Below, piece after piece: positions 43,114 to 52,211 of a DNA stretch of 64,000 nt (positions are counted from its first letter, which is position 1; the number at the start of each line of letters is the position of its first letter). This stretch comes from Kribbella sandramycini (GTDB lineage: Bacteria > Actinomycetota > Actinomycetes > Propionibacteriales > Kribbellaceae): contig NZ_JABJRC010000001.1 of NCBI RefSeq assembly GCF_013131805.1, forward strand, positions 1,662,589-1,726,588, read 5' to 3'. Position numbers and translations under genes: made by a program. Below the pieces are notes generated by a model, which searched no databases, was not told where the DNA came from, and saw only the letters and a list, made by a program, of their open reading frames with translations.

Positions 43114-43127
43114 TGGAAGCGCTCCCG
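43114..43127. promoter_or_regulatory. CebR-like LacI-family operator upstream of GH16
   Basis: TGGAAGCGCTCCCG differs in two positions from the TGGGAGCGCTCCCA operator bound by the actinomycete cellobiose/glucan regulator CebR. It is about 45 bases before the GH16 start, a good place for repression by a beta-glucan-sensing regulator encoded elsewhere. Confidence 0.6.
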
Positions 43128-43185
43128 GTCAACAGCCCGCCGGTTCCGGAACTTGTTTCAGACCTTGTTCAATACCCTGATCGGC

Positions 43186-44730
43186 CTAGTGCACCTGGCG
43201 AACGGCGGCACCCCAGTGCTCCTTGCGCAGCTCCCGCTTGAGCACCTTCCCGGCCCCCGAGATCGGGAGCGCTTCCACCAATTCGAGGGACCGCGGCGCC
43301 TTGTAACCGGCGATCAGCGTCTTCACGTGCTCACGCACCTCGGCCAGCGTCAGGCTCGCGCCGGCCTGCGGTACGACGACCGCATGCACCCGCTCACCCC
43401 AGTCCGCATCCGGTACGCCGATGACCGCACACTGGGCCACCGACGGATGCCGCGCGATCGCGTTCTCCACCTCGGCCGAGTACACGTTCTCGCCACCGCT
43501 GACGATCATGTCCTTGATCCGATCGACGACGTACAGGTAGCCCTGCTCGTCCAGATACCCGGCGTCACCGGTGTGGAACCAGCCGTCCCGGATCGCCGCC
43601 GCAGTCTCGGCCGGCTTGTCCCAGTACCCGTGCATGACGTGATCCCCGCGGACGACGATCTCGCCGACCGTCCCGGCGGGGACCGGCGCCCCGAGCGGGT
43701 CGACGATCCGCAGCTCGTTGTGCGGCGCGGATCGACCGGCCGACCGGAGCAGCCCGCGCCGGTGATCGGCCGGCGTCAGCACGGTGACGATCGGCGCGGT
43801 CTCCGTCAGGCCGTAGGCCTGCGTGAAGGTGACATCCGGCAGGACCTTCATCGCCCGCTCCAGCACCGCGGCCGGGATCGGCGAAGCGCCGTACAGCACG
43901 GCATGCAGGCTGGTCAGGTCGTGATCCCCGATCGCCGGATCGTCGACCATCAGCTGGATCATCGTCGGGACGACGAGGACATCGGTGACCCCATGTGCGG
44001 CGATCGCCTCGAACACCGGTACGGTCTTGAAACTCGGCACGAACACATGACTGCCACCCATCAGCAGCGTCGATCCCCAGACTGCGAGCGCGGCCAGGTG
44101 AAACATCGGCGCACAGTGCAGCGAGCGCGAGTCGGCCGTCGGCAGGCAACCAGTGGCCGCAGACCCGAGCCAGGACGTCGCCAGATTCGCATGCGAGAGC
44201 ATCACGCCCTTCGGGAACCCGGTCGTTCCGCCGGTGTAGAAGACTCCGGCCAGCTTGTCGCCGCCCCGATGCGCGTCCGCCACCGGCGCCGCGCCCGCAA
44301 TCAAACTCTCGTAGTCGAGAGCGCCGTCCGGCGTCGGCCCATCACCCACATGGATCACCGTCGTCACCCCGGGCACATCAGCCCGCAACGCCGGCAGCAT
44401 CGGCGCGAACGCGTCGTCGACGAAGAGCGTCCGGGTGTCGCAGTCCGCCAGCGAGTAAGCGATCTCGGCCGCGCTCCACCGGATGTTCACCGGGTTCAGG
44501 ACGGCGTCCGCCCACGGAACCGCGAGCAGATACTCGGAGTACCGATCGGAGTTGAGCGCGAGAATCCCCACCCGATCCCCCGATCCGACGCCGAGCCCGC
44601 GCAGCGCGCCGGCCAGCCGGGCGACCCGATCGGCCACCTCCCGGAAGGTTCGTTGCCGAGGGCCACAGATCGTCATGATCGCATCCGGCTGCTGCTGGAC
44701 GGCTCGATGCAAACCCTGGGTCAGATCCAT
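43186..44730 (-). CDS. Acyl-CoA synthetase / AMP-dependent ligase
   Basis: 514 residues from ATG 44730 after GAGGAG. ANL-family adenylating enzyme: P-loop YTGGTTGFPKGV at 165-176, YGLTETAP, GWFHTGDAGYLDEQGYLYVVD region and the C-terminal lysine in ISGAGKVLKREL. It activates a carboxylic acid (probably fatty or aromatic) as the AMP ester and then the CoA thioester. Divergent from a TetR gene across 78 bases containing the palindrome AGTGAATTCACT, so likely part of that regulator's targets. Confidence 0.9.
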   Translation of the reverse strand: MDLTQGLHRAVQQQPDAIMTICGPRQRTFREVADRVARLAGALRGLGVGSGDRVGILALNSDRYSEYLLAVPWADAVLNPVNIRWSAAEIAYSLADCDTRTLFVDDAFAPMLPALRADVPGVTTVIHVGDGPTPDGALDYESLIAGAAPVADAHRGGDKLAGVFYTGGTTGFPKGVMLSHANLATSWLGSAATGCLPTADSRSLHCAPMFHLAALAVWGSTLLMGGSHVFVPSFKTVPVFEAIAAHGVTDVLVVPTMIQLMVDDPAIGDHDLTSLHAVLYGASPIPAAVLERAMKVLPDVTFTQAYGLTETAPIVTVLTPADHRRGLLRSAGRSAPHNELRIVDPLGAPVPAGTVGEIVVRGDHVMHGYWDKPAETAAAIRDGWFHTGDAGYLDEQGYLYVVDRIKDMIVSGGENVYSAEVENAIARHPSVAQCAVIGVPDADWGERVHAVVVPQAGASLTLAEVREHVKTLIAGYKAPRSLELVEALPISGAGKVLKRELRKEHWGAAVRQVH

Positions 44731-44768
44731 CGCACACTCCTCTGGCAAAGTGCTCGCGAAAGCTTTAG

Positions 44769-44780
44769 AGTGAATTCACT
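44769..44780. promoter_or_regulatory. Palindromic operator AGTGAATTCACT
   Basis: Twelve-base perfect palindrome in the divergent region between the acyl-CoA ligase and tetR genes, just before the 25-bp element shared with the amidase promoter. Confidence 0.6.
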
Positions 44781-44802
44781 GCACGGCGTAGCGTAATGGA
44801 GT
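44778..44802 (+). repeat. 25-bp promoter element, copy 1 (tetR)
   Basis: Begins ACTGCACGGCGTAGCG and ends AATGGAGT; it matches the element at 46315-46339 at 22 of 25 positions, and weaker similarity (9 of 17) extends upstream to 44761. It ends with the GGAG ribosome site of the tetR GTG start at 44809. Confidence 0.8.
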
Positions 44803-44808
44803 ATCACT

Positions 44809-45387
44809 GTGGCCGGACGTCCCCGCAACCCCGAACTCGAGAAGCGGTTGCTGCAAGCAGCCTGGGAGCTGCTCACCGAGCGCGGGTACGACGCGCTGAC
44901 GCTGGCCGAGGTGGCCAACCACGCGGGCGCGCACCGCACCGACGTCTACCGCCGCTGGTCGAGCAAGGCGCAGCTGGCCGTCGACACCCTGACCGAACAC
45001 CTGCCGCCGATCGTCGCGCGTGACACCGGCTCACTGCTGTCCGATCTGCGCGCGATTCTCGGGGCCTTCGCGGAGTCCTGGTCGTCGTCCTGGATCGACG
45101 GCGTGGTCGCGCTGTCCGCCGACCTGCAACGCGATCCGGACGCCGAGCTCGCCTTCCGCCGGATGGGCGAGGGGCGCGGGACGGCGCTCAGTAACGCGCT
45201 CGACCGGGCCATCGAGCGCGGCGAGATCGCCGCCACCACCGATCGCGCGCTGGTCGGCGATCTGATCGAAGGCCCGCTGATGCACCGGCGGATCGCGGCC
45301 CGCCAGTCGCTCACGCCGGAGTTCCTCGACGCGCTCGCCGCCGTCGTCCATCAGGTTCTGACCGCGGGGTCCTCAGCGAAACGGTGA
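44809..45387 (+). CDS. TetR-family regulator
   Basis: 192 residues from GTG 44809, GGAG seven bases before. Helix-turn-helix LTLAEVANHAGAHRTDVYRRW at about residues 31-51, with a TetR_C_16-like ligand domain. It is followed at once by the hydrolase gene and then the amidase/transporter genes and faces the acyl-CoA ligase, so it probably controls the whole group. Confidence 0.87.
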   Translation: MAGRPRNPELEKRLLQAAWELLTERGYDALTLAEVANHAGAHRTDVYRRWSSKAQLAVDTLTEHLPPIVARDTGSLLSDLRAILGAFAESWSSSWIDGVVALSADLQRDPDAELAFRRMGEGRGTALSNALDRAIERGEIAATTDRALVGDLIEGPLMHRRIAARQSLTPEFLDALAAVVHQVLTAGSSAKR

Positions 45388-45391
45388 TGCC

Positions 45392-46264
45392 ATGTCCCTC
45401 CACCCCGGCGCCGGGCTGACCGAGCAGTACGTCGTCCTCCCCGGCGGCCGCCGGCTGCGCGCGATCACCGCCGGCCGCGGCGACGGCCCACTCGTCGTCT
45501 TCGAGGCAGGTATGAGCGCCCCGGCCGCCTGCTGGGCGCACACCCAGCGCGAGCTGAGCGCACAAGCGCGAACGCTCTCCTACGACCGCGCCGGGTACGG
45601 CGGCAGCGATGTCGACCCGGCCGACCGCACCCTCGAACGCATCGCCGACGACCTGACCGCGCTCCTCGACGCGCTCGGCGAGACCGCGCCCGTCGTCCTG
45701 GTCGGGCACAGCTGGGGCGGGCCGATCATCCGGCTGTTCGCCGAGCGCCACCCGGAGCGCGTTGCGGGTCTGGTCTTCATCGACGCGACCATCGTCGAGG
45801 TGATGCCGGCGAGTGACAGCAAACTGCTGTCCAGGTCGTTCGCGGTGATGGGACTACTCGCCCGCCTCGGCGGGAAGAACCTGATCGTCAAGCAGACAAT
45901 TCCCCACTGGTCCCCCGAGATCAGCATGACCGATCGCGAGCTGATGACCCGCGACTACGCCTGCGTCCGCGCCATGCGCGCCGCTCGCCGCGAGGCCCAG
46001 CAGGTGATCCCCGCCCTGACGACGATGCGCCGCCTCCAGGCCGCCGGAACACCCGACGTCCCGACGATTTGCCTCCAAGCCGGCCGCGTCGACCGCGGCA
46101 TGAAGCAGCGGCGCCCGCTCTTCAACCACGCCGCCGCCGAGCTGATGGCCGCCGTCCCCCGCGGGCGCGTCGAGATCGCGGCCGACACCGGACACCTTGT
46201 CCCGCAGGAGAATCCGGCCGCGACGCACGCGGCGATCCGCGAGATCCTCACCGCCGCGAGCTGA
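45392..46264 (+). CDS. Alpha/beta hydrolase
   Basis: 290 residues. Nucleophile elbow GHSWGG with Ser107, oxyanion region EAGMSAPAACW, probable acid within the IDATIVEVMP strand and His268 in ADTGHLVPQENP. An esterase or amide hydrolase of unassigned substrate, likely co-transcribed with tetR (four bases apart). A hairpin (46275-46296) follows it, so the amidase probably uses its own promoter. Confidence 0.87.
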   Translation: MSLHPGAGLTEQYVVLPGGRRLRAITAGRGDGPLVVFEAGMSAPAACWAHTQRELSAQARTLSYDRAGYGGSDVDPADRTLERIADDLTALLDALGETAPVVLVGHSWGGPIIRLFAERHPERVAGLVFIDATIVEVMPASDSKLLSRSFAVMGLLARLGGKNLIVKQTIPHWSPEISMTDRELMTRDYACVRAMRAARREAQQVIPALTTMRRLQAAGTPDVPTICLQAGRVDRGMKQRRPLFNHAAAELMAAVPRGRVEIAADTGHLVPQENPAATHAAIREILTAAS

Positions 46265-46274
46265 GTTCTCGCGA

Positions 46275-46296
46275 TCCCTTGTGCTCGGCCAAGGGA
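46275..46296 (+). terminator. Hairpin after the hydrolase gene
   Basis: TCCCTTG (46275-46281) pairs with CAAGGGA (46290-46296) across eight bases, eleven bases after the hydrolase stop and before the amidase promoter. Confidence 0.5.
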
Positions 46297-46314
46297 CAGC
46301 TCTACATTACTTAA

Positions 46315-46339
46315 ACTGCATGGTGTAGCGAAATGGAGT
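46315..46339 (+). repeat. 25-bp promoter element, copy 2 (amidase)
   Basis: Begins ACTGCATGGTGTAGCG and ends AATGGAGT, 22 of 25 identical to copy 1 at 44778-44802, and placed the same way ahead of the gene's GTG start (46347). Shared control of tetR and amidase operons is the simplest reading. Confidence 0.8.
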
Positions 46340-46346
46340 TGGTGTA

Positions 46347-47768
46347 GTGGGCAACGAACTGCACGAGCTGTCGGCGGCGGCGCAGGTCGCGGGGCTGCGG
46401 GCGCGCGACTTCAGCGCGCGGGAGCTGACCGCGCACTACCTGGAGCGGATCGCCAAGTACGACGAGGGTCTCGGCGCGTTCGTGAGTGTTTCGGCGGATC
46501 TGGCGATGGCCGAGGCGGCCGCCATCGACGAGTCCTGGGGTGACGGCGCGTTGCGCGGGTTGCCGCTGGGTATCAAGGATCTGTTTCCGACCGCCGGCGT
46601 CCGGACGACGTTCGGGTCAGCGGCGCTGGCCGACACGGTCCCGGAGACCGACGGCTGGGCCACCGGGCTGTTGCGGCGGGCGGGCGCGGTGCTGGTCGGG
46701 AAGACCAACACCCCCGAGTTCGGCTCGACCTGCTACACCCCGAACGACGTCACGGCTCAACCTTCGGTCACGCCGTACGACGTGACGCGGTACGCGAGTG
46801 GGTCGAGTGGCGGCGCGGCGACCGCGGTCGCGGCCGGGTTGTTGCCGGTGGCCCATGCCAGCGACGGCGCGGGCTCGATCCGGACGCCGGCCGCAACTTG
46901 TCACCTGGTCGGCGTGAAGCCCAGTCTGGGCCTGATCACCCCCGCGGTACCGGCCGGCTCGTTCTTCCCCACCTCCATCGAGGGCCCGATCGCCCGCACG
47001 GTCGAGGATGCGGCCCTGCTCCTCGACGTGATGGCCCAGCCCTGGCCGGGCGATCTGCACGGCTGGCGGCCCGATCGTCAGTTCATCGAGGCCATCAAGC
47101 GCCCGCCCCGCCCGCTCAAGATCGCGGTCTGGACCGAGACCGGCCTCGACGGCATCACGCAGCATCCGGAGACGGTCCGAGCCGTCGAACGGACGGCTCT
47201 GCTCCTGCAGGAGCTGGGACATGAGGTCCGCGAGGTCCAGATCCCAGCCCGCTGGGACGATTCGGTCCGGTCCGCGATGCGTACGCACTTCGGCTATCTG
47301 GTCAACCTGGTCGTCGAGACGATCGTCCCCGCCGATCGGGCGCACCTGCTCACGCCGTACACGCAGTTCCTGAACGGCGTCGGCGCGGGGCTGTCCGGCG
47401 CCGACGTCCTGACCGCGCAGAGCAGCATGGTCCGCTTCGCCGGCGCGTTCCTTTCGGCGTTCGCGGACGTCGATATCGCACTCACTCCGGTCACGAGCGC
47501 CCCGCCGGTACCGATCGGCCACTTCGAGGCCGACGGCATCGAGGCCGTCATCGACCGGATGCTCGAATGGTCGGTCCACACCCCCTGGGCCAACCTGACC
47601 GGGCAACCAGCGGTTGCCCTGCCCTCCCATCTCGATCCCGACGGGCTGCCGTACGGCGTCCAGCTCGTCGGCCGTCCTCGCCACGACCTGGAGCTGCTCG
47701 CGCTCGCCGCACAGCTCGAGGGTGCCGCCCTGTGGGACGACGTCCACCCACCCTGCTGGAGTCAGTGA
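46347..47768 (+). CDS. Amidase (amidase-signature family)
   Basis: 473 residues from GTG 46347. The Ser-cisSer-Lys triad is complete: Lys77 (GIKDLF), Ser153 or 154 (ASGSSGG) and nucleophile Ser177 ([11 protein letters not shown]). Hydrolyses amides to acids and ammonia; the bulky-substrate group of this family includes enzymes acting on aryl or peptide amides. Leads an operon with a peptide-type ABC importer, so its substrate is probably imported by it; the acid product could feed the nearby acyl-CoA ligase. Confidence 0.92.
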   Translation: MGNELHELSAAAQVAGLRARDFSARELTAHYLERIAKYDEGLGAFVSVSADLAMAEAAAIDESWGDGALRGLPLGIKDLFPTAGVRTTFGSAALADTVPETDGWATGLLRRAGAVLVGKTNTPEFGSTCYTPNDVTAQPSVTPYDVTRYASGSSGGAATAVAAGLLPVAHASDGAGSIRTPAATCHLVGVKPSLGLITPAVPAGSFFPTSIEGPIARTVEDAALLLDVMAQPWPGDLHGWRPDRQFIEAIKRPPRPLKIAVWTETGLDGITQHPETVRAVERTALLLQELGHEVREVQIPARWDDSVRSAMRTHFGYLVNLVVETIVPADRAHLLTPYTQFLNGVGAGLSGADVLTAQSSMVRFAGAFLSAFADVDIALTPVTSAPPVPIGHFEADGIEAVIDRMLEWSVHTPWANLTGQPAVALPSHLDPDGLPYGVQLVGRPRHDLELLALAAQLEGAALWDDVHPPCWSQ

Positions 47769-47800
47769 CCGCCAGCCAGTCCCGCAAGGGGAGACCAACC

Positions 47801-49384
47801 ATGAGAAGAATCGGTGCGACCAGCGCGGTCTGCGTGCTGGCGTTGCTGACCGCAGCCTGCGGCGGCGCGAGCCCGGCAGCCGAGGACCAGGCCCTGGTCG
47901 ACGGCGCCACCTTCAGCTTCAACATCGACTCGGATCCGGGCAACCTGGATCCGCAGGCCGGGGCGAACAGCTGGGTCCAGCTGCTCGGCCGGTTCGGCTA
48001 CGACCCGCTCGTCCATGTCGATGCCCAGGGCAAGATTCTGCCCGGGCTCGCGACCGCCTGGGAGATCGACGGCAACCAGCTGAAGCTGACGCTGAAGAAT
48101 GGCGTCACCTGCTCCGACGGCACCCAGTTCACCGCCGCGACCGCGGTCGAGAACCTCGCCTGGGTCGCCGACCCGAAGAACAAGAGCCCGTTGCTCGGCG
48201 TCTACCTGCCGGCCGGGACGAAGGCCACCGCGGACGACGCCGCCGGCACGGTCACGCTGCAGGCGCCACAGCTCGGCTCCTTCGTCCTGCACGGACTCGC
48301 ACGGCTCGCGATGGTCTGCGGCAAGGGGCTGCACGACCGTAAGACACTGGCGCACGGGATGGCCGGCACCGGCCCCTACTTGCTGACCACGGTCGCGGCC
48401 AACGATCGGTACACGTTCACCAAACGCGACGGCTACACCTGGGGCCCGGGCGGGCTGGGCACCGACCTCGAAGGCCTGCCGCAGAAGGTCGTCGCCCGAA
48501 TCGTCCCGAACGCGACGACCGCCGCGAACCTGCTGCTCTCCGGCGAGCTGAACGCCGCCACGGTGGTCGGGCCGGATGCCAAGCGCCTGCAGGCCGCCAA
48601 CCTGTTCGCGGCCAAGATGCCGCTGCTCGTCGGCGAGATGTGGTTCAACCAGGCGCCGGGCCGTCCGGCCGCCGACCAGGCCGTCCGTCAGGCGCTGACC
48701 CACGCCGTCGACCTGCCGCAGCTCGCCAAGGTCCTGACCTCCGGAGCCGGTACGCCGCCGACCACACTCGCGTCCGTCGTACCGCTGGCCTGCCCGGGGA
48801 ACTCGGTCACCGCCGCTCTCCCCGCCCACGATCTCGCGCAGGCGAAACAGCTGCTGGACCAGGCCGGTTGGGTCGCCGGGGCGGACGGCGTCCGCACCAA
48901 GGCGGGTAAGCCGCTCGCCCTCACCCTGTCGTTCAACACCGCACTCGGCACCGGGATCTCGGCTGCGGCCGAACTCGCCACCAAGACCTGGACCGAGCTC
49001 GGCGTCAAGGTCACCTCGAAACCGCAGGACAACGCCGCGATCAACGGCACCCTCTTCGGTACCGGCGACTGGGACATCGCGTGGGTCGGCGTGAACACCA
49101 GCTCACCCGATCAGCTCGTCCCGTTCGTCTCCGGGCCGGTCCCGCCGGCCGGGACGAACTTCGCCCATGTCGACAACGCGGCGTACCGCACCGCGGTCGC
49201 TGCCGCGGCCAAGCTGCCGGGTGCGGGGAGCTGCGACCAGTGGCTGGCCGCCGAAACCAAGCTGATCGCCGATGTCGACGTCATTCCGTTCGCGAACGAC
49301 GTCCTGCAGACCTTCGGCAAGGGCGCGCGGTTCGAGAACATCGGCGGCCTGGTGCCGACGAGTATCCGGATGCTGGCCGGCTGA
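47801..49384 (+). CDS. Peptide/nickel-type ABC transporter substrate-binding lipoprotein
   Basis: 527 residues from ATG 47801, AAGGGGAG just before. Lipobox LTAAC with Cys20; family-5 (DppA/OppA-like) extracellular binding protein with NLDPQAGANSWVQLLGRFGY and GTGPYLLTTVAANDRYTF. It should bind a peptide or an amide-containing compound. The next gene starts on its stop (TGATG). Confidence 0.9.
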   Translation: MRRIGATSAVCVLALLTAACGGASPAAEDQALVDGATFSFNIDSDPGNLDPQAGANSWVQLLGRFGYDPLVHVDAQGKILPGLATAWEIDGNQLKLTLKNGVTCSDGTQFTAATAVENLAWVADPKNKSPLLGVYLPAGTKATADDAAGTVTLQAPQLGSFVLHGLARLAMVCGKGLHDRKTLAHGMAGTGPYLLTTVAANDRYTFTKRDGYTWGPGGLGTDLEGLPQKVVARIVPNATTAANLLLSGELNAATVVGPDAKRLQAANLFAAKMPLLVGEMWFNQAPGRPAADQAVRQALTHAVDLPQLAKVLTSGAGTPPTTLASVVPLACPGNSVTAALPAHDLAQAKQLLDQAGWVAGADGVRTKAGKPLALTLSFNTALGTGISAAAELATKTWTELGVKVTSKPQDNAAINGTLFGTGDWDIAWVGVNTSSPDQLVPFVSGPVPPAGTNFAHVDNAAYRTAVAAAAKLPGAGSCDQWLAAETKLIADVDVIPFANDVLQTFGKGARFENIGGLVPTSIRMLAG

Positions 49385-50364
49385 TGGCCACGGCCGTTAC
49401 CGCACCGCGCGTCCTGGAGAACGCCTGGGTGCGGTTCGCCGCACGCCGGCTGGGCCGGTTGGTGGTTTCGGTCTGGGTGGTGATCACTGCGGCCTTTCTG
49501 ATGATCCATCTGGTTCCGGGCGACCCCGTCCGGGCCGTGCTCGGGCCGACCGCCACTGCGGAGGTGGTGGCGGCCAAGCGGGCGGCGCTAGGGCTTGATG
49601 ATCCGATGTGGTCGCAGTACCTGCACTACTTGCAGGGTGTGCTGACTGGCGACTTCGGCACCGGTCTGGCGTCCAGCTTGCCGGTGTCGCAGGTGATCAG
49701 TCAGCGGCTGCCTACGACGGCAATGCTGGCCGTGCTGGCGTTTCTGGTCGCAGTGGCGATCGCCATCCCGGTCGGGGTCTTCATGGGGGTGCTGACGCGG
49801 GGTGGACGAGCCCGGCGGGCGGAGTTGTCGTTCACGGCGACGAGCGTCGTGCTGGCGGCGGTTCCGGAGTTTCTGTTGGCTGTTGGGCTGGTATACGTGT
49901 TCGGCGTCAGCCTGGGTTGGCTGCCGGTCGCGGGGCGATCCGGGGCGTCGTCGTACGTGCTGCCGGTGCTGGCGCTCGCGATCGGACCGGCGGCGGTGCT
50001 CAGCCGGATCGTCCGCGTTCAGCTGCAGAGCGTGCTGCAGGCCGACTATGTGCGGACGGCGCGCGCGAAGCGGCTGCGGGCCGTGACCGTCTATCTCAAG
50101 CACGCGCTGCCGAACACGCTGACGGCGACGCTGACGCTCGGCGGGCTGCTGTTGAGCGTGCTGGTCGCCGGGACGGTCCTGGTCGAGAACGTGTTCGCCT
50201 GGCCGGGCCTGGGGACGACGATGATCAGCTCGATCCTGGCCCGCGACTACCCGGTGGTGCAGGCGATCGTGCTCGTGTACGGCGTCGGCGTCCTGCTGGT
50301 GAATCTCGCCGTCGACATCGCACTCGCGCTGCTCGACCCGCGGTCGACGATCAGGGAGAGCTGA
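49384..50364 (+). CDS. ABC transporter permease, DppB-like
   Basis: 326 residues, six membrane helices. The N-terminal helix and the hallmark IHLVPGDPVRAVLGP, then DYVRTARAKRL (the EAA cytoplasmic loop contacting the ATPase) near residue 222 identify a DppB/OppB type permease. Its start overlaps the binding-protein stop and its stop overlaps the next start (TGATG at both ends). Confidence 0.92.
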   Translation: MATAVTAPRVLENAWVRFAARRLGRLVVSVWVVITAAFLMIHLVPGDPVRAVLGPTATAEVVAAKRAALGLDDPMWSQYLHYLQGVLTGDFGTGLASSLPVSQVISQRLPTTAMLAVLAFLVAVAIAIPVGVFMGVLTRGGRARRAELSFTATSVVLAAVPEFLLAVGLVYVFGVSLGWLPVAGRSGASSYVLPVLALAIGPAAVLSRIVRVQLQSVLQADYVRTARAKRLRAVTVYLKHALPNTLTATLTLGGLLLSVLVAGTVLVENVFAWPGLGTTMISSILARDYPVVQAIVLVYGVGVLLVNLAVDIALALLDPRSTIRES

Positions 50365-52211
50365 TGTCTCGTTGGCGATCGGTACTGCGGACGCCGGTGG
50401 GCGCCTGCGCCGCCTTGTTGCTGGTCGGCGTCCTCGCGCTGGCCGTGCTCGCGCCGATCCTGTGGTCGGCGCAGGCCGATCGGGTCGACACGGACGCGAT
50501 CCGGCAAGGGATGTCGGCCGAGCACTGGGCCGGCACCGACGACCTGGGCCGTGATCTGTTCTTCCGCGTCCTCGTCGCCACCCGGCTCTCGGTCGAGCTG
50601 GCGTTGCTGGCGACGCTGATCGCGGTCGTCGTCGGGCTGACGCTCGGCGCCCTACCGGCGCTGGTCGGCAGCCGGCTCGGCCGGTACGTCGTTGCCTTCG
50701 TCAACATCACCGTGGCGTTTCCCGGGCTGTTGCTCGCGTTGTTCCTGGCGGTGATCTTCGGGGTGGGCGCCCGCGGCGCGGTGCTGGCGATCGGGTTGGC
50801 CGGTGCGCCCGCGTTCGCGCGATTGACGCAGACGCTGGTGGCCGGGGTGATCGAGCGCGACTACGTGGCCGCGGCCCGGGCGGCGGGTATCGGCCGGTTT
50901 CGGGTGCTGCTACGGCATGTGCTGCCGAATATCGCCGAACCGCTGATCGTGAACGCGACCATCAGCGCCGGCGGCGCGCTGCTCGCCTTCGCCGGGTTGT
51001 CGTTCCTCGGGCTGGGTGTGCAAGCGCCGCAGTACGACTGGGGGCGGCTGCTCGGTGACGGGCTGGCCGGGATCTACGTGACACCGGCGGCCGCGTTGGC
51101 GCCGGGCATTGCGGTCGTGATCGCGGGGCTGGCGTTCAACCTGTTCGGCGAGGCGCTGGCGAAGGCGGTTGGGCTGACGACGCCGCTCGGCCGAGCGCTG
51201 CCGCGACTCCCCCGGCGTACTGATTCATCCGCGCCTTCCGATGCGGTGCTGGAGGTGCGCGAGCTGACGGTGACGCTGCCGAGTGGAGCGCGGGCTGTCC
51301 GTGGGGTGAGCCTGCAGATCGCGCCCGGTGAGGCTGTCGGGGTGGTCGGTGAGTCGGGGTCCGGTAAGTCGCTGACGGCGCTCGCGATTGCCCAGCTGGT
51401 CGAGGAGCCCCTACAGGTAAGGGCTGAACGGCTGCACTTCCAGGGCGCGGATCTGCAGGCGCAGGCGCATCGCAAGCTGTTGGGGACGTCGTTGGCGATG
51501 GTCTTCCAGGATCCGATGACGGCATTCAACCCGACGCAACGGATCGCATCCCAGCTGGCCGAGGGTGCTCGGGAGCATGGCGGGTTGAGCCGCCAGGCGG
51601 CCCGGGCGCGGGTGATCGATCGGCTGCGGGCGGTGCGAATCCACGATCCGGAGCGACGGGCCCGGCAGTACCCGCACGAGTTCTCCGGTGGGATGCGGCA
51701 GCGCGCGATGATCGGCATGGGGCTGATGGGGACGCCCGCGCTGATCATCGCCGACGAGCCGACGACCGCGCTCGATGTCACTGTGCAGCAACAGATTCTG
51801 CAGCTGCTGGCCGAGATCCGCGCAGCCGATCACGTGGCTTTGCTGCTGATCAGCCACGACGTCACAGTGGTCAGCGCGGTCTGTGATCGGGTGCTGGTCA
51901 TGTACGCCGGGCGCGTGGTCGAGGATCTGCCGGCGGCGGAGCTGGCCCGAGGTGCTCGGCATCCATACACCCGGGCGCTGGTGGCCGCCGTACCGACGAT
52001 GGAGTCGGATCGGCAACTGCCGCTCACCGTGATCCCCGGACGGATGCCCGATCCTGACGACGTCTCGGCCGGTTGCTCCTTCGCGCCCCGCTGCGCGCTT
52101 GCCGACGCACACTGCGCAGCGGAGCAGCCGGAGCTGATCGCCTCGGCCGATGGACGGCGGATCGCTTGCTGGCACCCGGCCCCGGCCTCGCTCGCACTCC
52201 AGGAGTCTTGA
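50364..52211 (+). CDS. Fused ABC permease (DppC-like) and ATPase (DppD-like)
   Basis: 615 residues. Residues 1-270 are a DppC-type permease (GTDDLGRDLFFRVL; EAA loop ERDYVAAARAAGIG), and residues about 295-615 an ABC ATPase: Walker A GESGSGKS at 329-336, Q-loop MVFQDPMTAFNP, signature FSGGMRQRAMIG and Walker B LIIADEPTTALD; the oligopeptide-transporter C-terminal motif with Cys residues (CSFAPRCALADAHC) is present. Such one-chain permease-ATPase fusions occur in actinomycetes. It pairs with the separate ATPase downstream. Confidence 0.92.
   Translation: MSRWRSVLRTPVGACAALLLVGVLALAVLAPILWSAQADRVDTDAIRQGMSAEHWAGTDDLGRDLFFRVLVATRLSVELALLATLIAVVVGLTLGALPALVGSRLGRYVVAFVNITVAFPGLLLALFLAVIFGVGARGAVLAIGLAGAPAFARLTQTLVAGVIERDYVAAARAAGIGRFRVLLRHVLPNIAEPLIVNATISAGGALLAFAGLSFLGLGVQAPQYDWGRLLGDGLAGIYVTPAAALAPGIAVVIAGLAFNLFGEALAKAVGLTTPLGRALPRLPRRTDSSAPSDAVLEVRELTVTLPSGARAVRGVSLQIAPGEAVGVVGESGSGKSLTALAIAQLVEEPLQVRAERLHFQGADLQAQAHRKLLGTSLAMVFQDPMTAFNPTQRIASQLAEGAREHGGLSRQAARARVIDRLRAVRIHDPERRARQYPHEFSGGMRQRAMIGMGLMGTPALIIADEPTTALDVTVQQQILQLLAEIRAADHVALLLISHDVTVVSAVCDRVLVMYAGRVVEDLPAAELARGARHPYTRALVAAVPTMESDRQLPLTVIPGRMPDPDDVSAGCSFAPRCALADAHCAAEQPELIASADGRRIACWHPAPASLALQES

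Noticed and set aside
50364..52211. Permease-ATPase fusion as an assembly artefact
   Set aside because: The linker is in frame, both halves are complete, and such fusions are known in actinomycete peptide transporters.
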